Assembly (NCBI GenBank): GCA_028870315.1
Contig: JAGWPW010000110.1
Location: 1 to 46,567 of the forward strand
Origin: Sphingomonadales bacterium
GTDB lineage: Bacteria; Pseudomonadota; Alphaproteobacteria; Sphingomonadales; Sphingomonadaceae
Length of the DNA stretch: 46,567 nucleotides
Direction: 5' to 3'
Below the pieces are notes generated by a model. That model searched no databases and had not been told where the DNA came from. It saw nothing but the letters and a program-made list of their open reading frames with translations. The translations under genes and the position numbers were made by a program. Below, one piece after another: positions 8,952 to 16,411 of the stretch. Numbering within the stretch: the first letter of the stretch is position 1; the number at the start of each line of letters is the position of its first letter.

Positions 8952-9592
8952 AGCCCGTGCATGACGAAATCGGTGAGCAACCGCGCCGCGATGGCGGGAT
9001 CGCCTTCGGTGCGGCGCAGCCGCCCCTCGCCGAATTCAGTGCCATCGGCGAAGATCAGCCGCATCAACAGCCTTGCGGTGAGCGCGGCATCGGTAACGAC
9101 GATCTCGCCGCTGGCCGCGCCCGCTTCGAGCAGGCGCAACAGCGGATTGAAGAACAGATTGCGGCTGGCCGCCATGAGATCGTCGCGCAGCGAGGCGATA
9201 TAGGCCGGATCGACCGCGAGCAGCCGGCGCAGCGCCTTGGCGCGGGGCGCCTCGATCGCGCGTTGCGCGGCGAGGATGTAATTGTGAAGGCGCTCGGCGA
9301 GGCTGCCGCGATCCTCGAAATTCAGGCTGCCGGTGGTGACCAGCAGCGTGCGGATCACCTCGGTGAACAGCGCGGTGCGGTTCGCATAGCGCGCATAGAG
9401 GGTCTTGCGCGACAGCCCGGCGGACTGCGCCACCGCATGGAGCGTCGCCGCCTCGCCCTGTTCGAGGATCACGCGCAGCGCCGCAGCGCGGATCGCGACA
9501 TCGATCGCCCTGGCCTCGGCAAGGCGCGGGCGCCCCTTGCCGCGAGCCTTGCCGCACGCGGCGACGGGAGAAAGAAGCGGAGCGCTCGCCAT
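8936..9592 (-). CDS. TetR/AcrR family transcriptional regulator
   Basis: A 218-residue one-component regulator. The N-terminal helix-turn-helix (about residues 40-85) includes TLHAVAQSAGLSRKTLYARY, the TetR DNA-recognition helix, followed by an all-helical ligand domain with no recognisable effector specificity. It is convergent with uxuB and divergent from the sterol desaturase-like gene at 9752, so the 159-base gap 9593-9751 is the natural place for its operator; no clear palindrome was recognised there. Target genes are unknown. It could be a local repressor of the hydroxylase rather than of the uronate genes. Confidence 0.85.
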   Translation of the reverse strand: MASAPLLSPVAACGKARGKGRPRLAEARAIDVAIRAAALRVILEQGEAATLHAVAQSAGLSRKTLYARYANRTALFTEVIRTLLVTTGSLNFEDRGSLAERLHNYILAAQRAIEAPRAKALRRLLAVDPAYIASLRDDLMAASRNLFFNPLLRLLEAGAASGEIVVTDAALTARLLMRLIFADGTEFGEGRLRRTEGDPAIAARLLTDFVMHGLLPRG

Positions 9593-9751
9593 GCGCGCAT
9601 CGCTAGCATGGCCGGTGCGCGAAGGGGAGATAAAAGAAACGCCATTGTTTATTTAATTGCCGCCTGCTAACGGGGCGCAGCGCGTCGCGGCACGCCCGCA
9701 AGGTCGCGCCCGCGCGATCCGGAACCGCACCAGACCAAGGTTGTCGAGAAA

Positions 9752-10531
9752 ATGCATCTGCCCCAGCTCAGCGGGAACGGCTGGCTTCACGCCTGGCTTT
9801 ATCTGATGGTTGCCACAGGCATCGTCACCGGAATCGGCTCGGGCTTCTTCAGGGCGCGCAAGATCCAGCCCAATGGCTTCAAATGGGCGATCCTGCGGCA
9901 CGAAGTGCTGTTCGCCACGATCACCATCTTCATCACCGCCGCGATTCTCGGCTTCCTCAACAGGCAGTTGATCGCGCACGGCATCATCCGCTTCCGGCAT
10001 ACCCCGGCGCGCTGGTGGATGCTGGCAATCGAATATATCGCCTATTTCTTCCTGTTCGACACCTGGTTCTACTGGCTGCACCGCTGGATGCACAACGAGC
10101 CGATCTATCGCTGGGTGCACAAGCTCCATCACAAATCGACCTCGCCCAATCTCCTGACCACCCTGTCGGTCAGCCCGATCGAATCGGTCATCAATGGCGG
10201 CTTCGTGCCGCTGTTCCTTTCGCTGTTCAGCGTGCATGATGTGGTGGTCGGGCTGATCGTCCAGACCAACATCGTCATGGGGCTCTATGTCCATTCGGGC
10301 CATGAATTCCTGCCACGCTGGTGGAACCGCAGCTGGGCGTCGAAATGGTTCATCTCGGCGACCTTCCACGATCAGCATCACCGCTATTTCACTGGAAATT
10401 TCGGCGGTTACACGACGATCTGGGACCGGATCTGCGGAACGATGCGCCCCAGGTTCGAAGGCGATTTTCTCAAGGTCAAGGATCGCCTGCGCGGCGCAGA
10501 CGGCCCGCACGGCGCGGCGCCGGCCACCTGA
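9752..10531 (+). CDS. Sterol desaturase / fatty acid hydroxylase family membrane protein
   Basis: A 259-residue integral membrane di-iron oxygenase of the fatty acid hydroxylase superfamily. The three histidine clusters that bind the two irons are visible: HRWMHN (about residue 110), HKLHHKS (about 125) and HDQHHRYF (about 209), separated by hydrophobic segments. Substrates in the family include sterols, fatty acids, carotenoids and sphingolipids; a sphingolipid or hopanoid role is plausible in a sphingomonad but not shown by the sequence. It is divergent from the TetR gene and followed 104 bases later by a small exported protein on the same strand. Confidence 0.85.
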   Translation: MHLPQLSGNGWLHAWLYLMVATGIVTGIGSGFFRARKIQPNGFKWAILRHEVLFATITIFITAAILGFLNRQLIAHGIIRFRHTPARWWMLAIEYIAYFFLFDTWFYWLHRWMHNEPIYRWVHKLHHKSTSPNLLTTLSVSPIESVINGGFVPLFLSLFSVHDVVVGLIVQTNIVMGLYVHSGHEFLPRWWNRSWASKWFISATFHDQHHRYFTGNFGGYTTIWDRICGTMRPRFEGDFLKVKDRLRGADGPHGAAPAT

Positions 10532-10635
10532 ACGACGGCCACGACATTCCCGGCGGTGGTGCAGGATGCCGACCGGGTTTTTCGCAACGCCCCCGCGAAA
10601 GGGGCAATCCTGCTGAAGTCTCTGGGAGTATGCTC

Positions 10636-10980
10636 ATGATCAAGACCGCCCCGATGATCGCCGCCGCGCTGCTCGCGCTCGGCCTGGTAAACGCGCCCGC
10701 TCCGGCGCTCGCCGCCGATGCGCCCGCCGCTGCCCCCGCTGCCGCGCCGAGCGCACATTACACCACCGCCGACACCAGCCTTGGCGATCTGCTCGATGAT
10801 CCCGCCGCCAAGGCGGTGCTCCAGAAATACATCCCGCAAATGATCGCCAATCCGCAGATCGACATGGCGCGCAGCATGACGCTCAAGCAGCTCCAGAGCT
10901 ATTCGAGCGACCAGCTTCCCGATACGACGCTCGCCCAGATCGACGTCGATCTCTCGAAGCTGCCTGTCCGCCACAGCTGA
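10636..10980 (+). CDS. Small exported protein with an unnamed ~70-residue module (copy A)
   Basis: A 114-residue protein with a Sec signal peptide (to about residue 27, APALAADA), an Ala/Pro-rich linker, then a module at residues 42-111. That module begins SLGDLLDDPAAKAVLQKYIP and ends TLAQIDVDLSKLPV. The same pattern recurs in the proteins encoded at 16103-16390 and 19589-20716, so the three appear homologous. No catalytic motif or cysteine pair is seen; a binding role in the periplasm is speculation. Of two in-frame ATGs (10630 and 10636) the second is chosen because GGGAG at 10624-10628 then lies 7 bases away. It may be expressed with the upstream hydroxylase or from its own promoter. Confidence 0.7.
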   Translation: MIKTAPMIAAALLALGLVNAPAPALAADAPAAAPAAAPSAHYTTADTSLGDLLDDPAAKAVLQKYIPQMIANPQIDMARSMTLKQLQSYSSDQLPDTTLAQIDVDLSKLPVRHS

Positions 10981-10992
10981 TCTGGCACGTCT

Positions 10993-11026
10993 CCTGACGG
11001 GCGCGGGGCTTTCCCGCCCCGTCAGG
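10993..11026. terminator. Bidirectional terminator hairpin overlapping the gntR stop
   Basis: CCTGACGGG (10993-11001) pairs with CCCGTCAGG (11018-11026), and inside it GCGGG pairs with CCCGC around a short loop, giving a 14-pair stem with one bulge. The right arm contains the stop codon of the GntR gene (11022-11024). It sits between the convergent small exported protein and GntR genes. There is no T tract. Confidence 0.6.
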
Positions 11027-11741
11027 ACATCGCCATATCGGCGAGCGCCAGCGCGACGAGATCGGTCATCGCCCGGCGGGCCGCAGCCGCATCGCCCGCG
11101 CGCACCGCGGCAAGCACCGCCTGGTGATCGGGCAGCGGGTCGCGCGGCGTTGCGCTGCGGCGCTGCTTGAACCGCGTCGTCCAGGTGACCGCCGCGCCGA
11201 CCGAGCTCGCCAGCGAATAGAGCGCGGCATTGCCCGCCGCGGCGATCAGCAGTCGGTGGAATTCGCGGTCGGCGGCCGACCCCACCGGATCGGCGAGCCC
11301 ATGGCGCGCCATCCGCGCGAGGGATTGCGTCATTTCGGCAAGTTGTGCCTCGCTGCGCCGGGTCGCGGCGAGTTCGGCCGCCGCGGGCTCGAGGATCGCA
11401 CGCAATTCGAACAGATCACGCACCGCCTGCGGATCGGGCTCGCCGGCATAGGTCCAGGCAAGCACATCGGGATCGAGCAGATGCCAGCGCTCGCGCGGGG
11501 TGACATGCGTGCCAGCGCGCGGCCGGCTTTCGACCAGGCCCTTGGCGATGAGCATCCGCAGCGCCTCGCGATAGACGGTGCGCGACACGCCCAGCGCCTC
11601 GGCGGCCTCGATTTCGCCACCCAGGCTGTCACCCGGCCGGTAGGTCCCCGACATGATCGCGGTGCCGAGCCGCAGCGCGAGGTTCTGGTGCTTGCGCAGG
11701 CGATTCGGCGGCGGTGCTGCCATCATCCACCCCTCGGTCAT
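11022..11741 (-). CDS. GntR family (FadR/FCD subfamily) transcriptional regulator
   Basis: A 239-residue regulator, last gene of the minus-strand sugar operon. The N-terminal winged helix includes EAAEALGVSRTVYREALRML, and the C-terminal FCD ligand domain begins at LFELRAILEPAAAELAATRR. Family members of this type usually sense sugar acids such as galactonate or gluconate. The ATG overlaps the stop of the upstream dehydrogenase gene (ATGA), so it is produced with the operon it probably controls. Its likely operator is the AT-rich element at 18241-18256 in the divergent promoter; this is inferred from position. A nearby internal ATG (six residues in) is an alternative start. Confidence 0.88.
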   Translation of the reverse strand: MTEGWMMAAPPPNRLRKHQNLALRLGTAIMSGTYRPGDSLGGEIEAAEALGVSRTVYREALRMLIAKGLVESRPRAGTHVTPRERWHLLDPDVLAWTYAGEPDPQAVRDLFELRAILEPAAAELAATRRSEAQLAEMTQSLARMARHGLADPVGSAADREFHRLLIAAAGNAALYSLASSVGAAVTWTTRFKQRRSATPRDPLPDHQAVLAAVRAGDAAAARRAMTDLVALALADMAMS

Positions 11742-12658
11742 GCACTTGCCTGTCCGACGAGGCGATCGCGGGCGACAACGAAGCTGTCGGCAACGAGGCG
11801 CAGCGGCTCGGCATCGACTTCGCTCATCGCCTCGCCGATCAGCCCGGCGAAGCGCCGATAGAGCCGCGGATATTCGCCCGGCGAGGCGAGCGGCACCGGC
11901 TTGCCCGCGATCGTCAGCCGCTCGCCGCCACGCGACAGCAGCAGTTCACCCGCCTCGGTCGCGATACGGATATCCCAAACCGCGGGCTCCGGCCCGCGAA
12001 AGTCGAATTCGGCGCGCACCGGCACATCATCGCGGGCGAGCATCGCAACCCGGGCGGCGATCGGCGCGGTTCCTTCGCGTTGCCGTTCGAAATCGGCGGC
12101 GAGCACCCGCCATCCCCCCGGCAGGATCGCGGTAAGCAGCGACAGGGCATTGATCGCAGGATCGAACACGCCAAAGCCACCCGGCTCCCAGATCCAGTCC
12201 TGCCCGGGATGCCAGACGCGCGCATCCTCCTTCCAGGTCACCGTCACGTCGGTCACGGCCTTGCCTTCAAGCCATTCGCGGGCCGGCTGCGCGCCCGCCG
12301 CCTCGCGCGAATGCCAGGCGGCGAACAGGCTGCACCCCCGGCCCCGCGCCAGGGCCTCCAGCGCCGCAACCTCGCCCAGCGTCTGCCCCGGCGGCTTTTC
12401 GAGGAAGACATGCCGCCCCGCGTCGAGCGCGGCGCGCGCGGTCGCGAAGCGGAACTGCGGCGGCGCGCAGACCGCGATCGCATCAATCTCGGGCTCCTTC
12501 GCGAGCATCGCCTCGATCGAGCCATAGCTGGGCAAACGGGGGTGGCGCGCCTGCGGATCGGCAACCGCGACCAGCGTCATGCCGCAGGCGGCGATCGCCG
12601 GCTCGTGCTGGTCACGGGCGATCTTGCCATAGCCGGCGATGGCGATGCGCAGGCTCAC
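11738..12658 (-). CDS. Gfo/Idh/MocA family D-galactose / L-arabinose 1-dehydrogenase
   Basis: A 306-residue NAD(P)-dependent dehydrogenase that probably oxidises the C1 hydroxyl of D-galactose (and L-arabinose) to the lactone. The N-terminal Rossmann segment IAGYGKIARDQHEPAI and the active-site segment FLEKPPGQTLGE (family EKP lysine), plus WKEDARVWHPGQDWIWEPGG, closely match the L-arabinose/D-galactose 1-dehydrogenases described from Azospirillum and Pseudomonas, as I remember those sequences. The start is a GTG at 12658 overlapping the AraD1 stop by four bases; an upstream extension would lie inside AraD1. A lactonase, a sugar-acid dehydratase and KDGal enzymes in the same locus support the role. 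Confidence 0.85.
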   Translation of the reverse strand: MSLRIAIAGYGKIARDQHEPAIAACGMTLVAVADPQARHPRLPSYGSIEAMLAKEPEIDAIAVCAPPQFRFATARAALDAGRHVFLEKPPGQTLGEVAALEALARGRGCSLFAAWHSREAAGAQPAREWLEGKAVTDVTVTWKEDARVWHPGQDWIWEPGGFGVFDPAINALSLLTAILPGGWRVLAADFERQREGTAPIAARVAMLARDDVPVRAEFDFRGPEPAVWDIRIATEAGELLLSRGGERLTIAGKPVPLASPGEYPRLYRRFAGLIGEAMSEVDAEPLRLVADSFVVARDRLVGQASA

Positions 12659-13638
12659 AGCGGCACCGCCTGGACCAGCGCGGCATCGTCCACGCGCGCC
12701 AGCGGATTGGTCACCGGCAGGTGGAAGCCGTCGGCGCAAATCTCGAACACATCGCCCGGCCGGGTGCGGATATCGTCGCTGAACGACAGCGTCGCGGTGC
12801 CGAAGAAATGGATGTGCAGGCTCCCCGGCCGGCGAAATGCGGCGTTCTTGAAATGGTGATGCTCAAGATTGGCAAGACTGTGACACATATTCGCCTCGCC
12901 CGAGAGGAACGGTCTTTCCCACAGGACCGCGCCGTCGCGGCGGATGCGGCTGATTCCGCGCAGGTCCGCGGGCAGCGCGCCAAGCCGCAGCTCAGGTGCC
13001 AGCGCCGCCTGACGCAGCTTCGAGGGCGCCAGCCAGAGATAATTCTCGCGCTCGACGAGATGGTCGGAAAATTCATTGCCAAGCGCAAAGCCCAGCCGTC
13101 GCGGCACGCCTTCGGCATCGACGAGATAGAGCCCGGCGATCTCGGCCTCGTCCCCGCCGTCGCCGGCGAAGCCGGGCATGACGAGCGGCTCGCCGCTCGC
13201 CACGAGGATCGAGCCGTCGCCCTTGTAGAACCATTCGGGCTGGACGCCGATCGCGCCGGGCGCGGGCTTGCCGCCGTCGATCCCCTTGAGGAACATGCGC
13301 ATCGAATCGGTCTGCGCCGCCTGCGCCTGCGCGGCGGCATGCATGCGCGCGCGCCCTTCGGCCGAACCCAGATGCGTCAATCCGGTGCCGCTGACGAGGA
13401 TGCGCGCCGGATCGGGATGGTCGAGCGGAAGACACAGCCGCACCGCCGACAGGTCGAGCGCCCCCTGAAGCTGCTGCGCGGCAAGTTCGGCAAGCCCGCA
13501 CTGCCGGGCGATCGCCGCCTCGGCGAGCGCCAGCGTCGAGGCAAAGCCGGCGATCCGCCGCGCGGCGCCCGCCGCATCGAGCGCCGCAACGCCGCGCCCG
13601 CGCGCATCCTCGAACTGGACGAGCGAGACGATCATCAT
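12655..13638 (-). CDS. araD1: AraD1 / GguC family protein (fumarylacetoacetate hydrolase fold)
   Basis: A 327-residue FAH-superfamily protein. Family features include the start MMIVSLVQFED, VSGTGLTHLGSAEGR near residue 110, QPEWFYKGDGSI, and SFSDDIRTRPGDVFEI near the C-terminus. Members occur in non-phosphorylative L-arabinose and galactose loci, where they are thought to act on 2-keto-3-deoxy sugar acids or diketo intermediates; the exact reaction cannot be read from sequence. The ATG overlaps the stop of the GH2 gene (ATGA at 13635-13638), and its stop overlaps the dehydrogenase GTG. Its presence suggests the locus also handles L-arabinose, since D-galactose alone would need only the kinase and aldolase at 21567-23103. 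Confidence 0.82.
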   Translation of the reverse strand: MMIVSLVQFEDARGRGVAALDAAGAARRIAGFASTLALAEAAIARQCGLAELAAQQLQGALDLSAVRLCLPLDHPDPARILVSGTGLTHLGSAEGRARMHAAAQAQAAQTDSMRMFLKGIDGGKPAPGAIGVQPEWFYKGDGSILVASGEPLVMPGFAGDGGDEAEIAGLYLVDAEGVPRRLGFALGNEFSDHLVERENYLWLAPSKLRQAALAPELRLGALPADLRGISRIRRDGAVLWERPFLSGEANMCHSLANLEHHHFKNAAFRRPGSLHIHFFGTATLSFSDDIRTRPGDVFEICADGFHLPVTNPLARVDDAALVQAVPL

Positions 13639-16106
13639 CCGAAGCGGACCGTCGCCCGGTCGCCCGCAAGCCCGTCGGCGGCGACCGAAATCACCGCCTC
13701 GCCGGCACCCTGGGCGCGCAGGATGGCAAGCGCGCGCCCGCGAAAGCTGCGCGTCTCGGGCCGGCTGAACGAGCGCGGGCCTTCGGGCGCGGCGCTGCCG
13801 AAGGCGACAAGCTCGGCGGGGCCGGACAGCGTCAGGCGCAGCGCGCGTTCGTCCTGCGGCAGCACGCGGCCGGCGGCATCGAGCACCTCGACCCCGATGA
13901 AGGCAAGCGACTGCCGCGTGGCGCCCGCACCCGGCGCCTCGGGCACCAGCCGCAGCCGCGCCGCCGCGCCGACCGTCTCCAGCCGCCGCCGGCCGATGAT
14001 CCGTCCGTCACGCCAGGCAAGCGCTTCGAGCACGCCCGGTTGGTAGGTCACCGGCAGCGCGACGCGCCCCCTGTCGCCCGGCGTCAGGCTGCGCGCTGCG
14101 ACCCGCGCGCCATTGCAGCGCAGTTCGACCCGGTCGCCGCTGGTATAGAGCGTTGCCGTCACCTGGCTGCCCTCCGCGCCCGGCCAGCTCCAGCTCGGCA
14201 GCGCCTCGGGCCATCCCCAGGGCATGGAGAATTCATGGCTCCCGGCGGGCACCGGCGGCGCGACGCAGACCTCGAGCGCGCTCACCTGCCAGGCGACGTC
14301 GCGGAACAGCGAAGGCGGCTTCTGCGCGCCGGTGAGATCGAGGTTCCCGCACCACGAGACCAGCCATGGCCAGCTCGGCATCATATATTGCTGCGTGTCG
14401 CCCGTCACCATCTCGCTGGCGCCGACCCCGGCCTCGCCGAGATAATCGACCGCGGTCCACACGAATTCGCCAAGGCAATAGGGCAGGCGCTCGGCCAGCC
14501 GCGCATAATCCCAGGCGTCCCGGGGGAAGGTTTCCGAGCCATAGACCACGCGGGCGGGATGCGCCGGATGCTCGCGTTCGATCGCATCGAGCCGGTAATT
14601 GAAGCCCGGGACGTCGAGAAAAATCGTCGAGGCATTGTCGGGCATGCCCGCCATGCCGGGGCGGGCGGTCTGCGGCCCCGCCACCATCGCCTGGCCGATG
14701 ACCCCGTTCAGCGCCGCGGTGACCGGGCGGGTCGGATCGAGGCTGCGCACCCGGTTGGCCAGCTTCCATTGCCATTCGACCCCTTCGTCGCTGTTGCGGC
14801 CGGGGATTTCATTACCGATGCTCCACAAGAAGACGCTGGGGCTGTTGCGCCCGCTCAGCACCATCGCCTCGACCACCTCTTCCCAGTCGTCGCGGAAATG
14901 CACCGAGAAGTCCTGCGGCAGCTTGGCAACCGTCCAGGCATCGAAGGCCTCGGCAATGAGCAGCATGCCGAGCCGGTCGCAGGCCTCGCGCAGCGATCGC
15001 GAGGGGATGTTGTGCGAGCTGCGGATGGCGTTGAACCCGCGCGCCTTGAGCAGCGCCAGCTTGCGGCTTGTCGCCTCGGCGAAGTCGCGCGCGCCGAGCA
15101 GGCCATTGTCGTGATGGATGCAGCCGCCGCGCAGCACAGTCCGCGCGCCGTTGATCTGAAGGCCGCGGTCCGCATCCATGGTGATGATGCGGATGCCGAA
15201 CGGCTGGTGCAGCCGGTCGATCACGCGATCGCCACGACGCAGCTCGGTTTCGAGCGTGTAGAGATGCGGCGTTCCGGGCGACCACAGCCGCGCACCGCGC
15301 ACCACCAGCTCCTGCTCGATGCCCGGCGCGGCGGGCGAGGCCCGTTCGGCGACGATGCGGCCCTCGCCATCGCGCAGCCGCGTCACCAGCGTCAGCGCTG
15401 GATCGGCCGCGTCGAGCCGGGTCGTGACCGCGACATGCGCCGCGCCGCCGGTGATCGCCCGGGTCGACGCCCCCACCCCCCAGCGCGCGATCCGCGCGCC
15501 GGCGGGGATCACGTCCAGGGAGACGCGGCGATAGATGCCCGATCCCGCATACCAGCGGCTGTTCCGGCCAAGATTGCGCACCCGGATCGCCAGCACATTG
15601 TCACCGTCACGGATCAGCGCCGGGGTGAGATCGACCGCGAAGGGCCGATAGCCGGCGACGTTCGCGGCAAGGTGCTGGCCGTTGAGCCAGATGTCGCTTT
15701 CGCAATAAATCCCGTCGAACACCAGCGCCGCCGCGTCCCCGGCCGCCGCGCCGGTCAGTCGGAAATGCTTGCGGTACCAGCCCTCGCCGCCCACCGTGAA
15801 GCCGGTGGCGGCAGCGCCGATCGCCGCCTTGTCGAACGGGCTCGCCGCACCCGGGATATCCTCGATGCTCCAGTCATGCGGCAGGTCGAGCGCGCGCCAG
15901 TCGCCGTCGTCGAGGCCCGGCGCTTCCTGCCCCGCGCCCGCGCCGCGCCGGAACAGCCAGCCGTCCTCGAACGGCTGGTCGCGGCCTGAGACGGGCAGCG
16001 CCACCGGCACGGCGGCACCGGCCGCGCGTGGCAGGCCGGCGATCCCCGCCGCCGCGCCGATCGCGAGCAGCGCGCGGCGATCGAGATCGAAACCGCCCGC
16101 GCTCAC
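13635..16106 (-). CDS. Exported GH2 beta-galactosidase with Tat-type leader
   Basis: An 823-residue GH2 enzyme that likely releases galactose from beta-galactosides in the periplasm. The leader has a twin-arginine (DRRALLAIGAAAG) before the hydrophobic stretch, suggesting Tat export of a folded enzyme. The order is jelly roll (about 40-190), Ig-like domain, TIM barrel with acid/base motif FLWSIGNEI and nucleophile motif GEFVWTAVDYLGE (common in beta-galactosidases), then a DUF4982-like beta domain and a C-terminal Ig-like domain. The start is a GTG at 16106 overlapping the stop of the small gene upstream (GTGA). In-frame sequence upstream of it has no leader character and lies within the small gene and the dehydratase gene. 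Confidence 0.88.
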   Translation of the reverse strand: MSAGGFDLDRRALLAIGAAAGIAGLPRAAGAAVPVALPVSGRDQPFEDGWLFRRGAGAGQEAPGLDDGDWRALDLPHDWSIEDIPGAASPFDKAAIGAAATGFTVGGEGWYRKHFRLTGAAAGDAAALVFDGIYCESDIWLNGQHLAANVAGYRPFAVDLTPALIRDGDNVLAIRVRNLGRNSRWYAGSGIYRRVSLDVIPAGARIARWGVGASTRAITGGAAHVAVTTRLDAADPALTLVTRLRDGEGRIVAERASPAAPGIEQELVVRGARLWSPGTPHLYTLETELRRGDRVIDRLHQPFGIRIITMDADRGLQINGARTVLRGGCIHHDNGLLGARDFAEATSRKLALLKARGFNAIRSSHNIPSRSLREACDRLGMLLIAEAFDAWTVAKLPQDFSVHFRDDWEEVVEAMVLSGRNSPSVFLWSIGNEIPGRNSDEGVEWQWKLANRVRSLDPTRPVTAALNGVIGQAMVAGPQTARPGMAGMPDNASTIFLDVPGFNYRLDAIEREHPAHPARVVYGSETFPRDAWDYARLAERLPYCLGEFVWTAVDYLGEAGVGASEMVTGDTQQYMMPSWPWLVSWCGNLDLTGAQKPPSLFRDVAWQVSALEVCVAPPVPAGSHEFSMPWGWPEALPSWSWPGAEGSQVTATLYTSGDRVELRCNGARVAARSLTPGDRGRVALPVTYQPGVLEALAWRDGRIIGRRRLETVGAAARLRLVPEAPGAGATRQSLAFIGVEVLDAAGRVLPQDERALRLTLSGPAELVAFGSAAPEGPRSFSRPETRSFRGRALAILRAQGAGEAVISVAADGLAGDRATVRFG

Positions 16107-16390
16107 GCGACCGGTCCCAGCGCCTTGAGCTGCGCGTCGATCGCATCGAGCGCATCGCCGCTGCCGCCGGTGAACATCGCGATGTCGCGCAGCGACATAT
16201 TGCCGAGGTTGGGCGTCATCATCGGCGTCTTCACCGCGAGTGCCATCGCCGGCATCTTCGCGACCACCACCGCCCAGACCGGCGGGATCGCCATGAGTTC
16301 CGCGATCGAGGCATCGCGCGTGTTGAGCACGCGCGGCTGGCGGACCGGCGGCACGAAGCGCGTGGCGGGAAGGTAACGCGGGGCCTCCAT
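16103..16390 (-). CDS. Small leaderless protein carrying the same ~70-residue module (copy B)
   Basis: A 95-residue protein of unknown function whose residues 23-94 match the module of the proteins at 10636-10980 and 19589-20716: it begins SIAELMAIPPVWAVVVAKMP, has NMSLRDIAMF in the middle and ends ALDAIDAQLKALGPV. No signal peptide or membrane segment is convincing, unlike copies A and C. The ATG at 16390 lies 8 bases after GGGAG; a TTG at 16396 is too close to that site. The gene sits 21 bases after the dehydratase and overlaps the GH2 GTG by four bases, so its product is made together with the exported galactosidase, which hints at a partner or accessory role. Confidence 0.7.
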   Translation of the reverse strand: MEAPRYLPATRFVPPVRQPRVLNTRDASIAELMAIPPVWAVVVAKMPAMALAVKTPMMTPNLGNMSLRDIAMFTGGSGDALDAIDAQLKALGPVA

Positions 16391-16411
16391 CTGCAATTCT
16401 CCCGGCAGGTT

